DNA from: Gottfriedia acidiceleris
GTDB lineage: Bacteria; Bacillota; Bacilli; Bacillales; Bacillaceae_G
Assembly: GCF_023115465.1 (NCBI RefSeq)
Contig: NZ_CP096034.1
Location: forward strand, 124,001 to 188,000
DNA: 64,000 nt
Direction of reading: 5' to 3'
The notes below the pieces were generated by a model. The model was given only the letters and a program-made list of their open reading frames with translations. It made no database searches and was not told where the DNA came from. The position numbers and the translations under genes are program-made. The first letter of the stretch is position 1. Each line of letters opens with the position of its first letter. Shown piece by piece: positions 44,365 to 55,945 of the stretch.

Positions 44365-45075
44365 ATGAAAAGATGGCATTTAATCGTTATCATTGTAACC
44401 TTTGTTTTTTTGATTTTGAGTATACCTTTATTACAAAAAACGTCAAAGACCTGGAATTTTAGAGGACTACCTCTAGACGGAAAAGTAATTGTTTTGGATG
44501 CTGGGCATGGTGGACCAGATGGAGGTGCTTCAGGTGGTGATGTTATTGAAAAAGTTGTTGCTCTATCGATAACAAACAAACTAAGGGATTATTTACAAGG
44601 TCAAGGCGCAACGGTTATTATGACAAGAGATGGAGATTACGATCTAGCAGAGGATGGAATGAAAGGATATAGTAGAAGAAAAAGCGTTGATTTAAGGAAA
44701 AGGGTAGAAATTATTAATGGATCAAACGCAGACCTATACATATCAATTCATTTAAACTCCTTACCAAGAACATCTTCAAAAGGTGCACAAACATTCTATT
44801 ATGGTTCATTAATTGAAAATGAGCGTTTTGCAAAATACGTCCAAGCTGAGTTAAGGGAAAGTCTAAATAATACTCATCGATTAGCGAAAATTATTAATCA
44901 TGTTTATTTGATGAAATATGCCAAAGTACCAGGTGCGCTTGTAGAAGTTGGCTTTTTATCAAATTATGAAGAAACTCAGCAGTTAAGAGATGAAGAATAT
45001 CAAGATAAACTTGCTGCAGCTATATATAGAGGGGTTATTAGATATTATACAGATAAAAATGAACCGCCAAATTAA
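44365..45075 (+). CDS. cwlD: N-acetylmuramoyl-L-alanine amidase CwlD (spore cortex)
   Basis: Cuts the stem peptide from muramic acid so PdaA can form the muramic-delta-lactam of spore cortex, required for germination. 236 aa: a signal anchor (residues 5-24), then an Amidase_3 domain with zinc ligands in VIVLDAGHGGPDGGASG, Glu in EKVVALS, SIHLNS and catalytic Glu in GALVEVGFLSN. ATG 44365 is chosen for SD CAGGGGGAG. The 3' end GAACCGCCAAATTAA lies in one copy of a duplicated terminator stem (see 45400). Confidence 0.95.
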   Translation: MKRWHLIVIIVTFVFLILSIPLLQKTSKTWNFRGLPLDGKVIVLDAGHGGPDGGASGGDVIEKVVALSITNKLRDYLQGQGATVIMTRDGDYDLAEDGMKGYSRRKSVDLRKRVEIINGSNADLYISIHLNSLPRTSSKGAQTFYYGSLIENERFAKYVQAELRESLNNTHRLAKIINHVYLMKYAKVPGALVEVGFLSNYEETQQLRDEEYQDKLAAAIYRGVIRYYTDKNEPPN

Positions 45076-45100
45076 TCGGTGTTTCAAACTATTGGCAAAC

Positions 45101-45400
45101 GCTCGCTTTCTTCGTTACTTCGTCTGCTTACGGTGCTCATTACCTTTTAGGGTAACTCCGCTCCGCACAGACTTTGTGCCTCGAAAGACAAACGTTTTCA
45201 ATTAGTTTGAAAATCAAATTTTTTGGACTTCGTCTACGATAAGGAACAGCAAAGGCTCGCTTTCATTGTTACTTCGTCTGCTTACGGTGCTCATTACCAT
45301 TTAGGGTAACTCCGCTCCGCACAGACTTCGTGCCTCGAAAGACAAACGTTTTCAATTAGTTTGAAAATCATATACTTTGGACTTCTTCTACGATAAGGAA
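45101..45400 (+). repeat. Two tandem copies of a 154-bp structured repeat between cwlD and salA
   Basis: Copy 1 starts at 45101 (GCTCGCTTTC) and copy 2 at 45255; CGATAAGGAA ends them at 45237-45246 and 45391-45400, giving a 154-bp period with about ten mismatches. Each copy can fold: GTCTG...GTGC...TTACC pairs with GGTAA...GCAC...AGAC, followed by a TTTTCAA/TTGAAAA hairpin. Flanks GAACCGCCAAATTAATCGGTG (45061) and GAACCGCCGAATTATTCGGTGG (45398) are near-identical. No coding capacity is credible. Confidence 0.85.
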
Positions 45401-45430
45401 CCGCCGAATTATTCGGTGGTTTTCATTTTT
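45400..45430 (+). terminator. cwlD terminator, displaced by the tandem repeat
   Basis: ACCGCCGAA / TTCGGTGGT stem followed by TTTCATTTTT. A decayed version of the same stem overlaps the cwlD stop codon at 45062-45082, so the repeat lies between two copies. Confidence 0.75.
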
Positions 45431-45511
45431 ACTAACTAATTAATGTTACTTAAGACTAACTATGAGACATGTGTTATACTATTTAGTATATTAAGATAAC
45501 GAGGTGTAAAT

Positions 45512-46573
45512 ATGCTTACTAATGAACAAGTATTATCACTTTTAGGTACAATTAATGAGCCATTTTTAAATAAATCATTAGCAGATTTAGATGCTGTTAA
45601 AGAAATATCGATAAAAGAAGAGAAGAAACATGTAAGCGTTAAAATTGCATTGTTGAAAACGGGCACAGCTGAACAAATGCAAATTCAAACACAAATTGTT
45701 CAGCTATTAAAGCAGAATGGTGCTGATACAGTTGGAATTCGATTTACTGAATTAACAGAAGAAGAAAAAGGTCAGTTTATTGAAGGCAATGAAGAAAACT
45801 CAACACTTTCACTTTTAGATAATAAAAAAGTACAATTTTTAGCGATCGCAAGCGGAAAAGGTGGAGTAGGAAAATCAACTGTTTCTGTAAACTTAGCTGT
45901 TTCTTTAGCAAGATTAGGTAAAAAAGTTGGTATTATTGATGCTGATATTTATGGCTTTAGTGTACCGGATATGATGGGAATTACGACAAGACCTGTGATC
46001 AGGGGTGAGCGTATTATTCCAGTTGAACGTTTTGGAGTAAAGGTTATATCAATGGGATTTTTTGTAGAAGATAATTCACCAATTATTTGGAGAGGTCCAA
46101 TGCTTGGTAAAATGCTACAACAGTTTTTCACAGAAGTTGAATGGGGAGATTTAGACTATTTATTATTAGATTTACCACCAGGTACTGGAGATGTAGCGTT
46201 AGACGTTCATAGCATGTTACCATCTTGTAAGGAAATAATTGTAACAACACCACATCCTACAGCTTCAATTGTTGCAGCTAGAGCGGGAGTAATGGCATTA
46301 AAAACAAACCATGAAATTATTGGTGTTGTAGAAAATATGAGTTATTATGAAAGTAAAAAAACTAGCGAAAAAGAGTATGTTTTTGGTAAAGGTGGAGGAG
46401 AAAGGCTTGCAAAAGAGCTTCAAACAACTCTATTAGGACAACTACCTTTACAGCAGCCCGATTGGGATGAAGAGGACTTTGCTCCTTCAATATATGATAA
46501 AGATCACCCAACTGGTAAAATCTATACGTCGATTGCTGAGCAAGTAGTCGAAAAAATCGTATTAAATAAATAA
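45512..46573 (+). CDS. salA: Mrp/ApbC-type P-loop ATPase SalA
   Basis: In B. subtilis SalA represses scoC and thereby promotes protease expression; the wider Mrp family carries Fe-S clusters. 353 aa: an N-terminal MIP18/DUF59 domain (about 1-85), then a deviant Walker A ASGKGGVGKST (about 113-123), LLLDLPPGTGDVAL and a VENMSYY segment. The CxxC that binds Fe-S in most Mrp proteins is absent (SKKTSEKEY instead), as in SalA. GAGGTG SD. In B. subtilis gerD comes next; here it does not. Confidence 0.9.
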   Translation: MLTNEQVLSLLGTINEPFLNKSLADLDAVKEISIKEEKKHVSVKIALLKTGTAEQMQIQTQIVQLLKQNGADTVGIRFTELTEEEKGQFIEGNEENSTLSLLDNKKVQFLAIASGKGGVGKSTVSVNLAVSLARLGKKVGIIDADIYGFSVPDMMGITTRPVIRGERIIPVERFGVKVISMGFFVEDNSPIIWRGPMLGKMLQQFFTEVEWGDLDYLLLDLPPGTGDVALDVHSMLPSCKEIIVTTPHPTASIVAARAGVMALKTNHEIIGVVENMSYYESKKTSEKEYVFGKGGGERLAKELQTTLLGQLPLQQPDWDEEDFAPSIYDKDHPTGKIYTSIAEQVVEKIVLNK

Positions 46574-46610
46574 TAAACAATACCCTTTTAATTTGTATGC
46601 TTGTTTTTTG

Positions 46611-46641
46611 TTAGTAATGGTTATACGATAACCATTGCTAA
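46611..46641 (+). other. Perfect hairpin downstream of salA
   Basis: TTAGTAATGGTTAT / ATAACCATTGCTAA around ACG. No T run on the top strand follows, but TTTTTTG precedes it, so it may be a terminator remnant for either strand. It occupies the position where gerD is expected. Confidence 0.5.
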
Positions 46642-46765
46642 TATTTAGACATGAATTAAATTATTAGGGTATTTATATTGATTAAATAGTTAATAAAGTT
46701 TTATATGAATCGTTAATTTAAGAAGAAAATCAGAAGCTTTGTGAAAACGGGGGATTAAGAAACGA

Positions 46766-47353
46766 ATGACGAGTCGGAAATTGGTTCGATTATTTTTTAC
46801 AACATTACTAGTTGGTGGAATCGCAACAATTATAACAGGTATTCTTTATGGTTATAAAGAGTACTTAGGTTACGTTCAAGATGGTAGATTTATTAAGCTG
46901 CTAGTAGAAGTATCATTTTTATTTATATTAGGATTAGTATTCAGTGCAGTAAGTCAGATGGGATTCTTTGCATATTTGACAATACATAGATTTGGATTAG
47001 GCTTATTTAAGTCTTTATGGAATACAGTTCAAATTGTATTAATCATATTAGCTTTATTTGATCTAGCTTATTTTCGATTTAAAGAGTATGCGCATGGAGA
47101 AGCTTTTACTGTATATTTAATATTCCCAATAGTGCTTTTAGTAGGTAGTTTAATTGTTTCTTATATAAAAATGAAAGAAACAAACAAAGGGGCGTTTATT
47201 CCAGCATTATTTTTTATGATTGTCGTTACAATCGTTGAATGGGTTCCTGCATTAAGACAGAATGATCTTTCGTGGTTAATTCTAATGTTAGTACCGTTAT
47301 TTATTTGTAATGCGTATCAGTTATTAACTCTACACAAAATACTAAAAAGCTAA
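46766..47353 (+). CDS. kbaA: KinB-signalling pathway activation protein KbaA
   Basis: A 195-aa integral membrane protein needed for activation of the sporulation kinase KinB in B. subtilis. About six hydrophobic spans; conserved opening RKLVRLFFTTLLVGGIATII and SQMGFFAYLTIHRFGLGLF. SD CGGGGGAT. It is convergent with pdaB, sharing a bidirectional terminator. Confidence 0.88.
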   Translation: MTSRKLVRLFFTTLLVGGIATIITGILYGYKEYLGYVQDGRFIKLLVEVSFLFILGLVFSAVSQMGFFAYLTIHRFGLGLFKSLWNTVQIVLIILALFDLAYFRFKEYAHGEAFTVYLIFPIVLLVGSLIVSYIKMKETNKGAFIPALFFMIVVTIVEWVPALRQNDLSWLILMLVPLFICNAYQLLTLHKILKS

Positions 47354-47376
47354 GAGAAATATCTCTTAGCTTTTTT
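47344..47376. terminator. Bidirectional terminator between kbaA and pdaB
   Basis: AAAAAGCTAAGAGA / TCTCTTAGCTTTTT is nearly symmetric with A and T tracts on both sides, serving both convergent genes. Confidence 0.88.
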
Positions 47377-48142
47377 ATTTTACAATTTTAATATTTGTTT
47401 TAGTATTAGATATCATTTGAGAAACAGTTATATTTTTATATCCTTCGTCTTTTAAGTAGGACCAAATTAATGGCAATGCTTTTGGAGTTTGAAGTGCGGA
47501 ATCACTTGCATGAAGCAAAATGATGGCGCCTGGATCAGTATTATTTTCTACGCTTTTAACAATTTTATTTGTCCCAGGATTTCTCCAGTCTTCAGTATTA
47601 ACACTCCAATGAATCACAGAAAGATTGTTCCGTGCAGCAAGTTTTATAACTTCTTTATTATATTCACCATTTGGTGGTCTAAATAACTTAACGTCTTTTA
47701 CGCCTAGACGATTAAATACTTCTGCTGAATTATTTAAATCTCTTTGCATTTCAACTGGAGTTAGTTGAGTGTAGCTTTTATAACGATATCCAAGTGTTCC
47801 AATTTCGTGACCTTGTTTAACGATGGTTTCAACGATCTCTGGATGTCGCTCTGCCCATGATGCAGATAAGAAAAAAGTGGCATTCGTAATTTTTTGATTT
47901 CGTAATACGTCCAAAACTTTGAGTACATTTTCATCGCCCCAGCTTATATCAAAAGTAAGAGCGACATTTTTTTGTGAGGCATCACCTTTGTAAATTGCCA
48001 TTGGCCCCTTGTTGGTTGAAAAAGTTGAAAATGTTTTAGGTGCTTGTATATAAACTAAGCAAGCTGTGAAAAATGCAATAATAGTAATTAAAGAAAACTG
48101 CTTTAATTTCCTTTTTGAAGTGATGTAAAAGTAAAAAAGCAT
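47375..48142 (-). CDS. pdaB: Polysaccharide deacetylase-family sporulation protein PdaB
   Basis: A NodB-fold protein required for stable spores in B. subtilis. 255 aa: a membrane anchor (about residues 12-32), then the deacetylase domain with ALTFDISWGDENV in place of the usual TFDD (typical of PdaB), ATFFLSASW, GHEIGTLGYR, RPPNGEYN and a final ILLHAS. The start at 48142 (MLFYFYITSKRK) follows an AGAAGGCGAT SD; 35 further in-frame residues upstream have no SD. Family length about 254 aa. Confidence 0.93.
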   Translation of the reverse strand: MLFYFYITSKRKLKQFSLITIIAFFTACLVYIQAPKTFSTFSTNKGPMAIYKGDASQKNVALTFDISWGDENVLKVLDVLRNQKITNATFFLSASWAERHPEIVETIVKQGHEIGTLGYRYKSYTQLTPVEMQRDLNNSAEVFNRLGVKDVKLFRPPNGEYNKEVIKLAARNNLSVIHWSVNTEDWRNPGTNKIVKSVENNTDPGAIILLHASDSALQTPKALPLIWSYLKDEGYKNITVSQMISNTKTNIKIVK

Positions 48143-48294
48143 AAAATCGCCTTCTTTCTTGTCCAAGTTCTTATATAAAGGATATGAGATTAAGTAAGCT
48201 TGTATGCTACAAAACGAAATGATTAAATGTTCTAAGTATTGGAACAATAAAATCGGGATTTGCTTAAAGACGAAAGTAACATGGAGTTGGGTTT

Positions 48295-48471
48295 ATGTTT
48301 GGAATACTTTTAAATAAGGAGCATGTATTAGAGATTGAGTCGCTCATAATACGCTCGCTATTCGAATTAGATAAAGAGTTATCATCGCATAACTTAAATG
48401 AAAGAGTAAAAAATGAAATTGTCCAAAAGAAGAAAATCTTATATGACGTGTATAATAGATTACCGCTATAG
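48295..48471 (+). CDS. Small hypothetical protein, 58 aa
   Basis: ATG at 48295 with GGAG nine bases upstream opens a frame ending TAG at 48471. The product is helical and charged: MFGILLNKEHVLEIESLIIR at the start and KKKILYDVYNRLPL at the end, with hydrophobic heptad-like spacing. It is divergent from pdaB and just upstream of the rrn promoters. Function unknown; coding status is inferred from SD, composition and amphipathic pattern. Confidence 0.65.
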   Translation: MFGILLNKEHVLEIESLIIRSLFELDKELSSHNLNERVKNEIVQKKKILYDVYNRLPL

Positions 48472-48591
48472 GAGCTTATCCCTTTATTAATCGTATAGGG
48501 GGTAAAAAGCATAATTGCACTCCATTTTCGCAATAATAAAAGGCCGTTCACTTAGTCCATGAAAAGATTTTAAAAAAAATCATATTTTGTG

Positions 48592-48621
48592 TTGACGTTA
48601 TATTTGAATACGTGGTATATT
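48592..48621 (+). promoter_or_regulatory. rrn promoter P1
   Basis: TTGACG (48592-48597), 18 nt, TATATT (48616-48621), behind an A-tract (UP-like) region. Confidence 0.75.
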
Positions 48622-48684
48622 ATTTCTTGTCTTCAACGACAACAAAAACTGATTCAACAAATTAAAAAATATTTTTTTAAAATG

Positions 48685-48714
48685 TTGACAGGCTATATTA
48701 CAAAATGGTAATAT
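48685..48714 (+). promoter_or_regulatory. rrn promoter P2
   Basis: TTGACA (48685-48690), 18 nt, TAATAT (48709-48714), preceded by an A/T tract. The 48472-48820 gap holds these two promoters and the 16S leader. Confidence 0.8.
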
Positions 48715-48748
48715 TAAAAAGTCGCTTACGGGCGATTAAGTGAACTTT

Positions 48749-48770
48749 GAAAACTAAACAAAACATGAAG
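48749..48770 (+). other. 16S rRNA processing stem, 5' strand
   Basis: AAAACTAAACAAAACATGAAG is complementary to 50414-50435 with a one-base bulge, closing the loop that contains 16S rRNA. Such stems are cut by RNase III. Confidence 0.75.
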
Positions 48771-48820
48771 TAAACGTCAATTATTAGTTTTTTTGAGCAA
48801 TACAAGATTTAAACTTAACT

Positions 48821-53458
<4,638 letters not shown>

Positions 53459-53528
53459 AACAAGTTTGATGATGACATTATCTAGTTTTGAAGGTACAAA
53501 AATTATTATAAAAAACTTCAAAAAGTTA

Positions 53529-53556
53529 TTGACTTTTTAAAGAAATTTGATATAAT
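53529..53556 (+). promoter_or_regulatory. Promoter between 23S and 5S rRNA
   Basis: TTGACT (53529-53534), 16 nt, TATAAT (53551-53556), 24 nt before 5S. It could transcribe 5S and the tRNA cluster independently of the rrn promoters. Confidence 0.7.
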
Positions 53557-53580
53557 AATTAATGTCTTAAAGAAAATGAA

Positions 53581-53696
53581 TCAAGTGATGATAGCGAAGA
53601 GGTCACACCCGTTCCCATACCGAACACGGCAGTTAAGCTCTTCAGCGTCGATGGTAGTTGGGGGTTTCCCCCTGTGAGAGTAGAACGTCGCTTGGT
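53581..53696 (+). rRNA. rrf: 5S ribosomal RNA
   Basis: The terminal helix CAAGTGATG / CGTCGCTTG closes the gene; internal CGAAGAGGTCACACCCGTTC and CCCATACCGAACACGG are typical. About 116 nt. Confidence 0.95.
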
Positions 53697-53707
53697 TTTA
53701 AGATTAT

Positions 53708-53782
53708 TCCGCAGTAGCTCAGTGGTAGAGCACTCGGCTGTTAACCGAGTGGTCGTAGGTTCGAACCCTACCTGCGGAGCCA
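53708..53782 (+). tRNA. tRNA-Asn (GUU)
   Basis: 75 nt with acceptor TCCGCAG / CTGCGGA, anticodon loop CTGTTAA (GTT) and encoded CCA. First of nine tRNAs after 5S. Confidence 0.96.
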
Positions 53783-53795
53783 TTTTCAACTTAAT

Positions 53796-53868
53796 GCTTC
53801 CATAGCTCAGCAGGCAGAGTACTTCCATGGTAAGGAAGAGGTCACCGGTTCGAGCCCGGTTGGAAGCT
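53796..53868 (+). tRNA. tRNA-Thr (GGU), no encoded CCA
   Basis: Acceptor GCTTCCA / TGGAAGC, anticodon loop ATGGTAA (GGT). After the discriminator T the sequence is TAGG, so CCA must be added by tRNA nucleotidyltransferase. Confidence 0.93.
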
Positions 53869-53884
53869 TAGGAAAAATTGTACT

Positions 53885-53959
53885 GGCCCGTTGGTCAAGC
53901 GGTTAAGACACCGCCCTTTCACGGCGGTAACACGGGTTCGAGTCCCGTACGGGTCACCA
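53885..53959 (+). tRNA. tRNA-Glu (UUC)
   Basis: Acceptor GGCCCGT / ACGGGTC, anticodon loop CTTTCAC (TTC), encoded ACCA end. Confidence 0.96.
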
Positions 53960-53969
53960 TTTATTTTAC

Positions 53970-54045
53970 GGAGGATTAGCTCAGCTGGGAGAGCACCTGC
54001 CTTACAAGCAGGGGGTCGGCGGTTCGAGCCCGTCATCCTCCACCA
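53970..54045 (+). tRNA. tRNA-Val (UAC)
   Basis: Acceptor GGAGGAT / ATCCTCC, anticodon loop CTTACAA (TAC), encoded ACCA end. Confidence 0.96.
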
Positions 54046-54063
54046 TTTAATTTAATAAATACC

Positions 54064-54148
54064 GGAGGGGTAGCGAAGTGGCTAAACGCGGCGGACTGTA
54101 AATCCGCTCCCTGTGGGTTCGGCGGTTCGAATCCGTCCCCCTCCACCA
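54064..54148 (+). tRNA. tRNA-Tyr (GUA)
   Basis: 85 nt with a long variable arm; acceptor GGAGGGG / CCCCTCC, anticodon GTA in ACTGTAAAT, encoded ACCA. Confidence 0.96.
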
Positions 54149-54156
54149 TTTATTGT

Positions 54157-54231
54157 TGGGCTATAGCCAAGCGGTAAGGCAACGGATTTTGATTCCGTCA
54201 TGCCCTGGTTCGAATCCAGGTAGCCCAGCCA
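54157..54231 (+). tRNA. tRNA-Gln (UUG)
   Basis: Acceptor TGGGCTA / TAGCCCA, anticodon loop TTTTGAT (TTG), encoded GCCA. Confidence 0.95.
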
Positions 54232-54261
54232 TTTTTTTTTATTTTATCGTAATTTTATTGC

Positions 54262-54334
54262 GAGCCATTAGCTCAGTAGGTAGAGCATCTGACTTTTAAT
54301 CAGAGGGTCGAAGGTTCGAATCCTTCATGGCTCA
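54262..54334 (+). tRNA. tRNA-Lys (UUU), no encoded CCA
   Basis: Acceptor GAGCCAT / ATGGCTC, anticodon loop CTTTTAA (TTT). The discriminator A is followed by CTC, not CCA. Confidence 0.94.
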
Positions 54335-54350
54335 CTCTTTTTTTTTATGT

Positions 54351-54425
54351 GCGGAAGTAGTTCAGTGGTAGAATACAACCTTGCCAAGGTTGGGGTCGCG
54401 GGTTCGAGCCCCGTCTTCCGCTCCA
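54351..54425 (+). tRNA. tRNA-Gly (GCC)
   Basis: Acceptor GCGGAAG / CTTCCGC, anticodon loop TTGCCAA (GCC), encoded TCCA. Confidence 0.96.
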
Positions 54426-54445
54426 TTCGCATATACATAAATAGT

Positions 54446-54521
54446 GGGGCCTTAGCTCAGCTGGGAGAGCGCCTGCCTTGCACGCAGGAGGTCAGCGGTT
54501 CGATCCCGCTAGGCTCCACCA
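54446..54521 (+). tRNA. tRNA-Ala (UGC)
   Basis: Acceptor GGGGCCT / AGGCTCC (with one wobble pair), anticodon loop CTTGCAC (TGC), encoded ACCA. Last tRNA before the terminator. Confidence 0.96.
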
Positions 54522-54535
54522 ATATACATAAAGTT

Positions 54536-54564
54536 AAACCTTAGTCAAATGACTAAGGTTTTTT
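54536..54564 (+). terminator. Terminator of the rrn-tRNA operon
   Basis: AACCTTAGTCA / TGACTAAGGTT followed by TTTTG. Confidence 0.9.
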
Positions 54565-54715
54565 GTTGTATATAATCATATGATATAGTATCTCAAAAGC
54601 CAAAAATGCATATGTATACAAAAAAATGTCGAGTTGACCCATTTGTTTCAAAAGATTTAAACTATTAATATAATTAATAACTTTAACAGTCAAAAAATTA
54701 TATTTTTTCAAAAAC

Positions 54716-54730
54716 AAGTAAGCGTTTTCT
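54716..54730 (+). promoter_or_regulatory. Possible cre (CcpA) site upstream of arginase
   Basis: AAGTAAGCGTTTTCT matches WTGNAANCGNWNNCW at all but one fixed position. It lies 32 nt upstream of the arginase ATG. Confidence 0.4.
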
Positions 54731-54762
54731 TTTATGAATTTCAATAGATGGGGGAAATAAAA

Positions 54763-55662
54763 ATGTTAAAAGATATTTCAATTATTGGAGTACCACTAGA
54801 TTTAGGACAAACTAGACGTGGAGTAGATATGGGGCCAAGTGCAATTAGATATGCACAATTACACGAACGTATTGAAAGAATGTCTTATCAAGTAGAAGAC
54901 TTAGGTGATATTTTAGTAGAACGTACACCAGTTATAGAAGATAATTCAGAACATAATTTAAAGAACTTAAAATCTGTAAAAGAAACATGTGAAAAGCTTG
55001 CTGCTGAAGTAGATGAAGTTATTAAAAGAAACAGAATGCCACTAGTACTTGGCGGTGATCATAGTATCGCAATCGGTACATTAGCAGGTGTATCAAAACA
55101 TTATAATAATCTAGGATTAATTTGGTTTGATGCACATGGAGATTTAAATACTGCTGAAACATCACCTTCTGGTAATATTCATGGTATGTCATTAGCTGTT
55201 TCTTTAGGTCATGGTCACGATTTATTAACGAAAATAGGTGGATACTTCCCTAAAGTAAAACCAGAGAACGTGATCATTATTGGCGCACGTGATCTTGATG
55301 AAGGCGAAAGAGCAATTATTAAAGAACTAGGAATTAAAGTTTATACAATGCATGAAATTGATAAATTAGGAATGACAAAAGTAATGGAAGAAAGCATTGA
55401 CCACTTAAAAGGTTGTGATGGTGTACACTTATCTTTAGATCTTGATGGTCTAGATCCAATTCACGTTCCTGGAGTAGGTACACCTGTTCCTGGAGGTATC
55501 ACTTATAGAGAAGGTCACTTAGCGATGGAAATGTTATCTGATGCTGATATCATTACTTCAATTGAATTCGTAGAAGTTAATCCAATCTTAGACGAAAGAA
55601 ATAGAACAGCAATCGTAGCCGTTGCATTAATAGGCTCATTATTAGGTGAGAAGTTACTTTAA
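54763..55662 (+). CDS. rocF: Arginase
   Basis: Hydrolyses arginine to ornithine and urea with a binuclear Mn centre. 299 aa. Metal-binding motifs GGDHS (about residues 97-101), DAHGDLN (about 123-129) and DLDGLDP (about 226-232) are complete, and the start (DISIIGVPLDLGQTRRGVDM) is typical. ATG 54763 is preferred over 54748 because the SD GATGGGGG lies between them. It stands alone, with a terminator directly after it, and precedes the c-di-AMP genes as in the B. cereus lineage. Confidence 0.95.
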   Translation: MLKDISIIGVPLDLGQTRRGVDMGPSAIRYAQLHERIERMSYQVEDLGDILVERTPVIEDNSEHNLKNLKSVKETCEKLAAEVDEVIKRNRMPLVLGGDHSIAIGTLAGVSKHYNNLGLIWFDAHGDLNTAETSPSGNIHGMSLAVSLGHGHDLLTKIGGYFPKVKPENVIIIGARDLDEGERAIIKELGIKVYTMHEIDKLGMTKVMEESIDHLKGCDGVHLSLDLDGLDPIHVPGVGTPVPGGITYREGHLAMEMLSDADIITSIEFVEVNPILDERNRTAIVAVALIGSLLGEKLL

Positions 55663-55675
55663 TTATTTCAAAAAT

Positions 55676-55704
55676 AAAAAAGCTAGCATTCGCTAGCTTT
55701 TTTG
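55676..55704 (+). terminator. Arginase terminator (copy 1 of a duplicated 29-bp hairpin)
   Basis: AAAAAAGCTAGC-ATTC-GCTAGCTTTTTTG. An identical 29-bp sequence occurs at 57914-57942 beyond the IS element. Confidence 0.9.
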
Positions 55705-55766
55705 CATGCTGTTGAAAAACTACTTGTCAATTAATTATCAAATTTTCGTAAAAGGAGTAGAGTGAT

Positions 55767-55829
55767 GTTGATTTCCATTACAGGATGCTCGCTTTCCATG
55801 GGGCGAGACCTGAGCCTCCTCGGCAAGCC
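55767..55829 (+). repeat. Left half of an interrupted palindromic repeat
   Basis: Starts GTTGATTTCCATTACAGGAT, includes GCTCGCTTTCCATGGGG and ends GGCAAGCC. Its arms complement the half at 57517-57586 (reverse complement starts GTTGATTGGAATGGAGGGAT). It resembles a palindromic repeat of the form GTTGATT...AATCAAC that I recall from other Bacillus genomes. Confidence 0.75.
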
Positions 55830-55857
55830 GAGGCCACTGAAAAAGTCCTTGTGATTA

Positions 55858-55906
55858 AAAAAAGTGAAGGCTTTCTCGATTTCATCGAGGAAGCCTTCAC
55901 TTTTTT
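55858..55906. terminator. Inward-insulating hairpin at the left end of the IS
   Basis: GTGAAGGCTTTCTCGAT / ATCGAGGAAGCCTTCAC around TTC, with A and T tracts on both sides; it would stop read-through into the transposase. Confidence 0.8.
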
Positions 55907-55945
55907 CTTGTATAATTGTTGTATCAAGTAACGGTGGTGTATCGA

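Noticed and set aside
44990-45205. Frame running from cwlD into the tandem repeat
   Set aside because: It overlaps cwlD in another frame and has no SD of its own.
45101-45400. CRISPR array
   Set aside because: Only two 154-bp units with no spacers between; a tandem repeat, not a CRISPR.
48264-48551. 95-residue reverse-strand frame upstream of pdaB
   Set aside because: It is antisense to the better supported 58-codon gene and lacks an SD.
54347-54544. A 65-residue frame across the tRNA-Gly and tRNA-Ala genes
   Set aside because: It consists of tRNA sequence read as protein.
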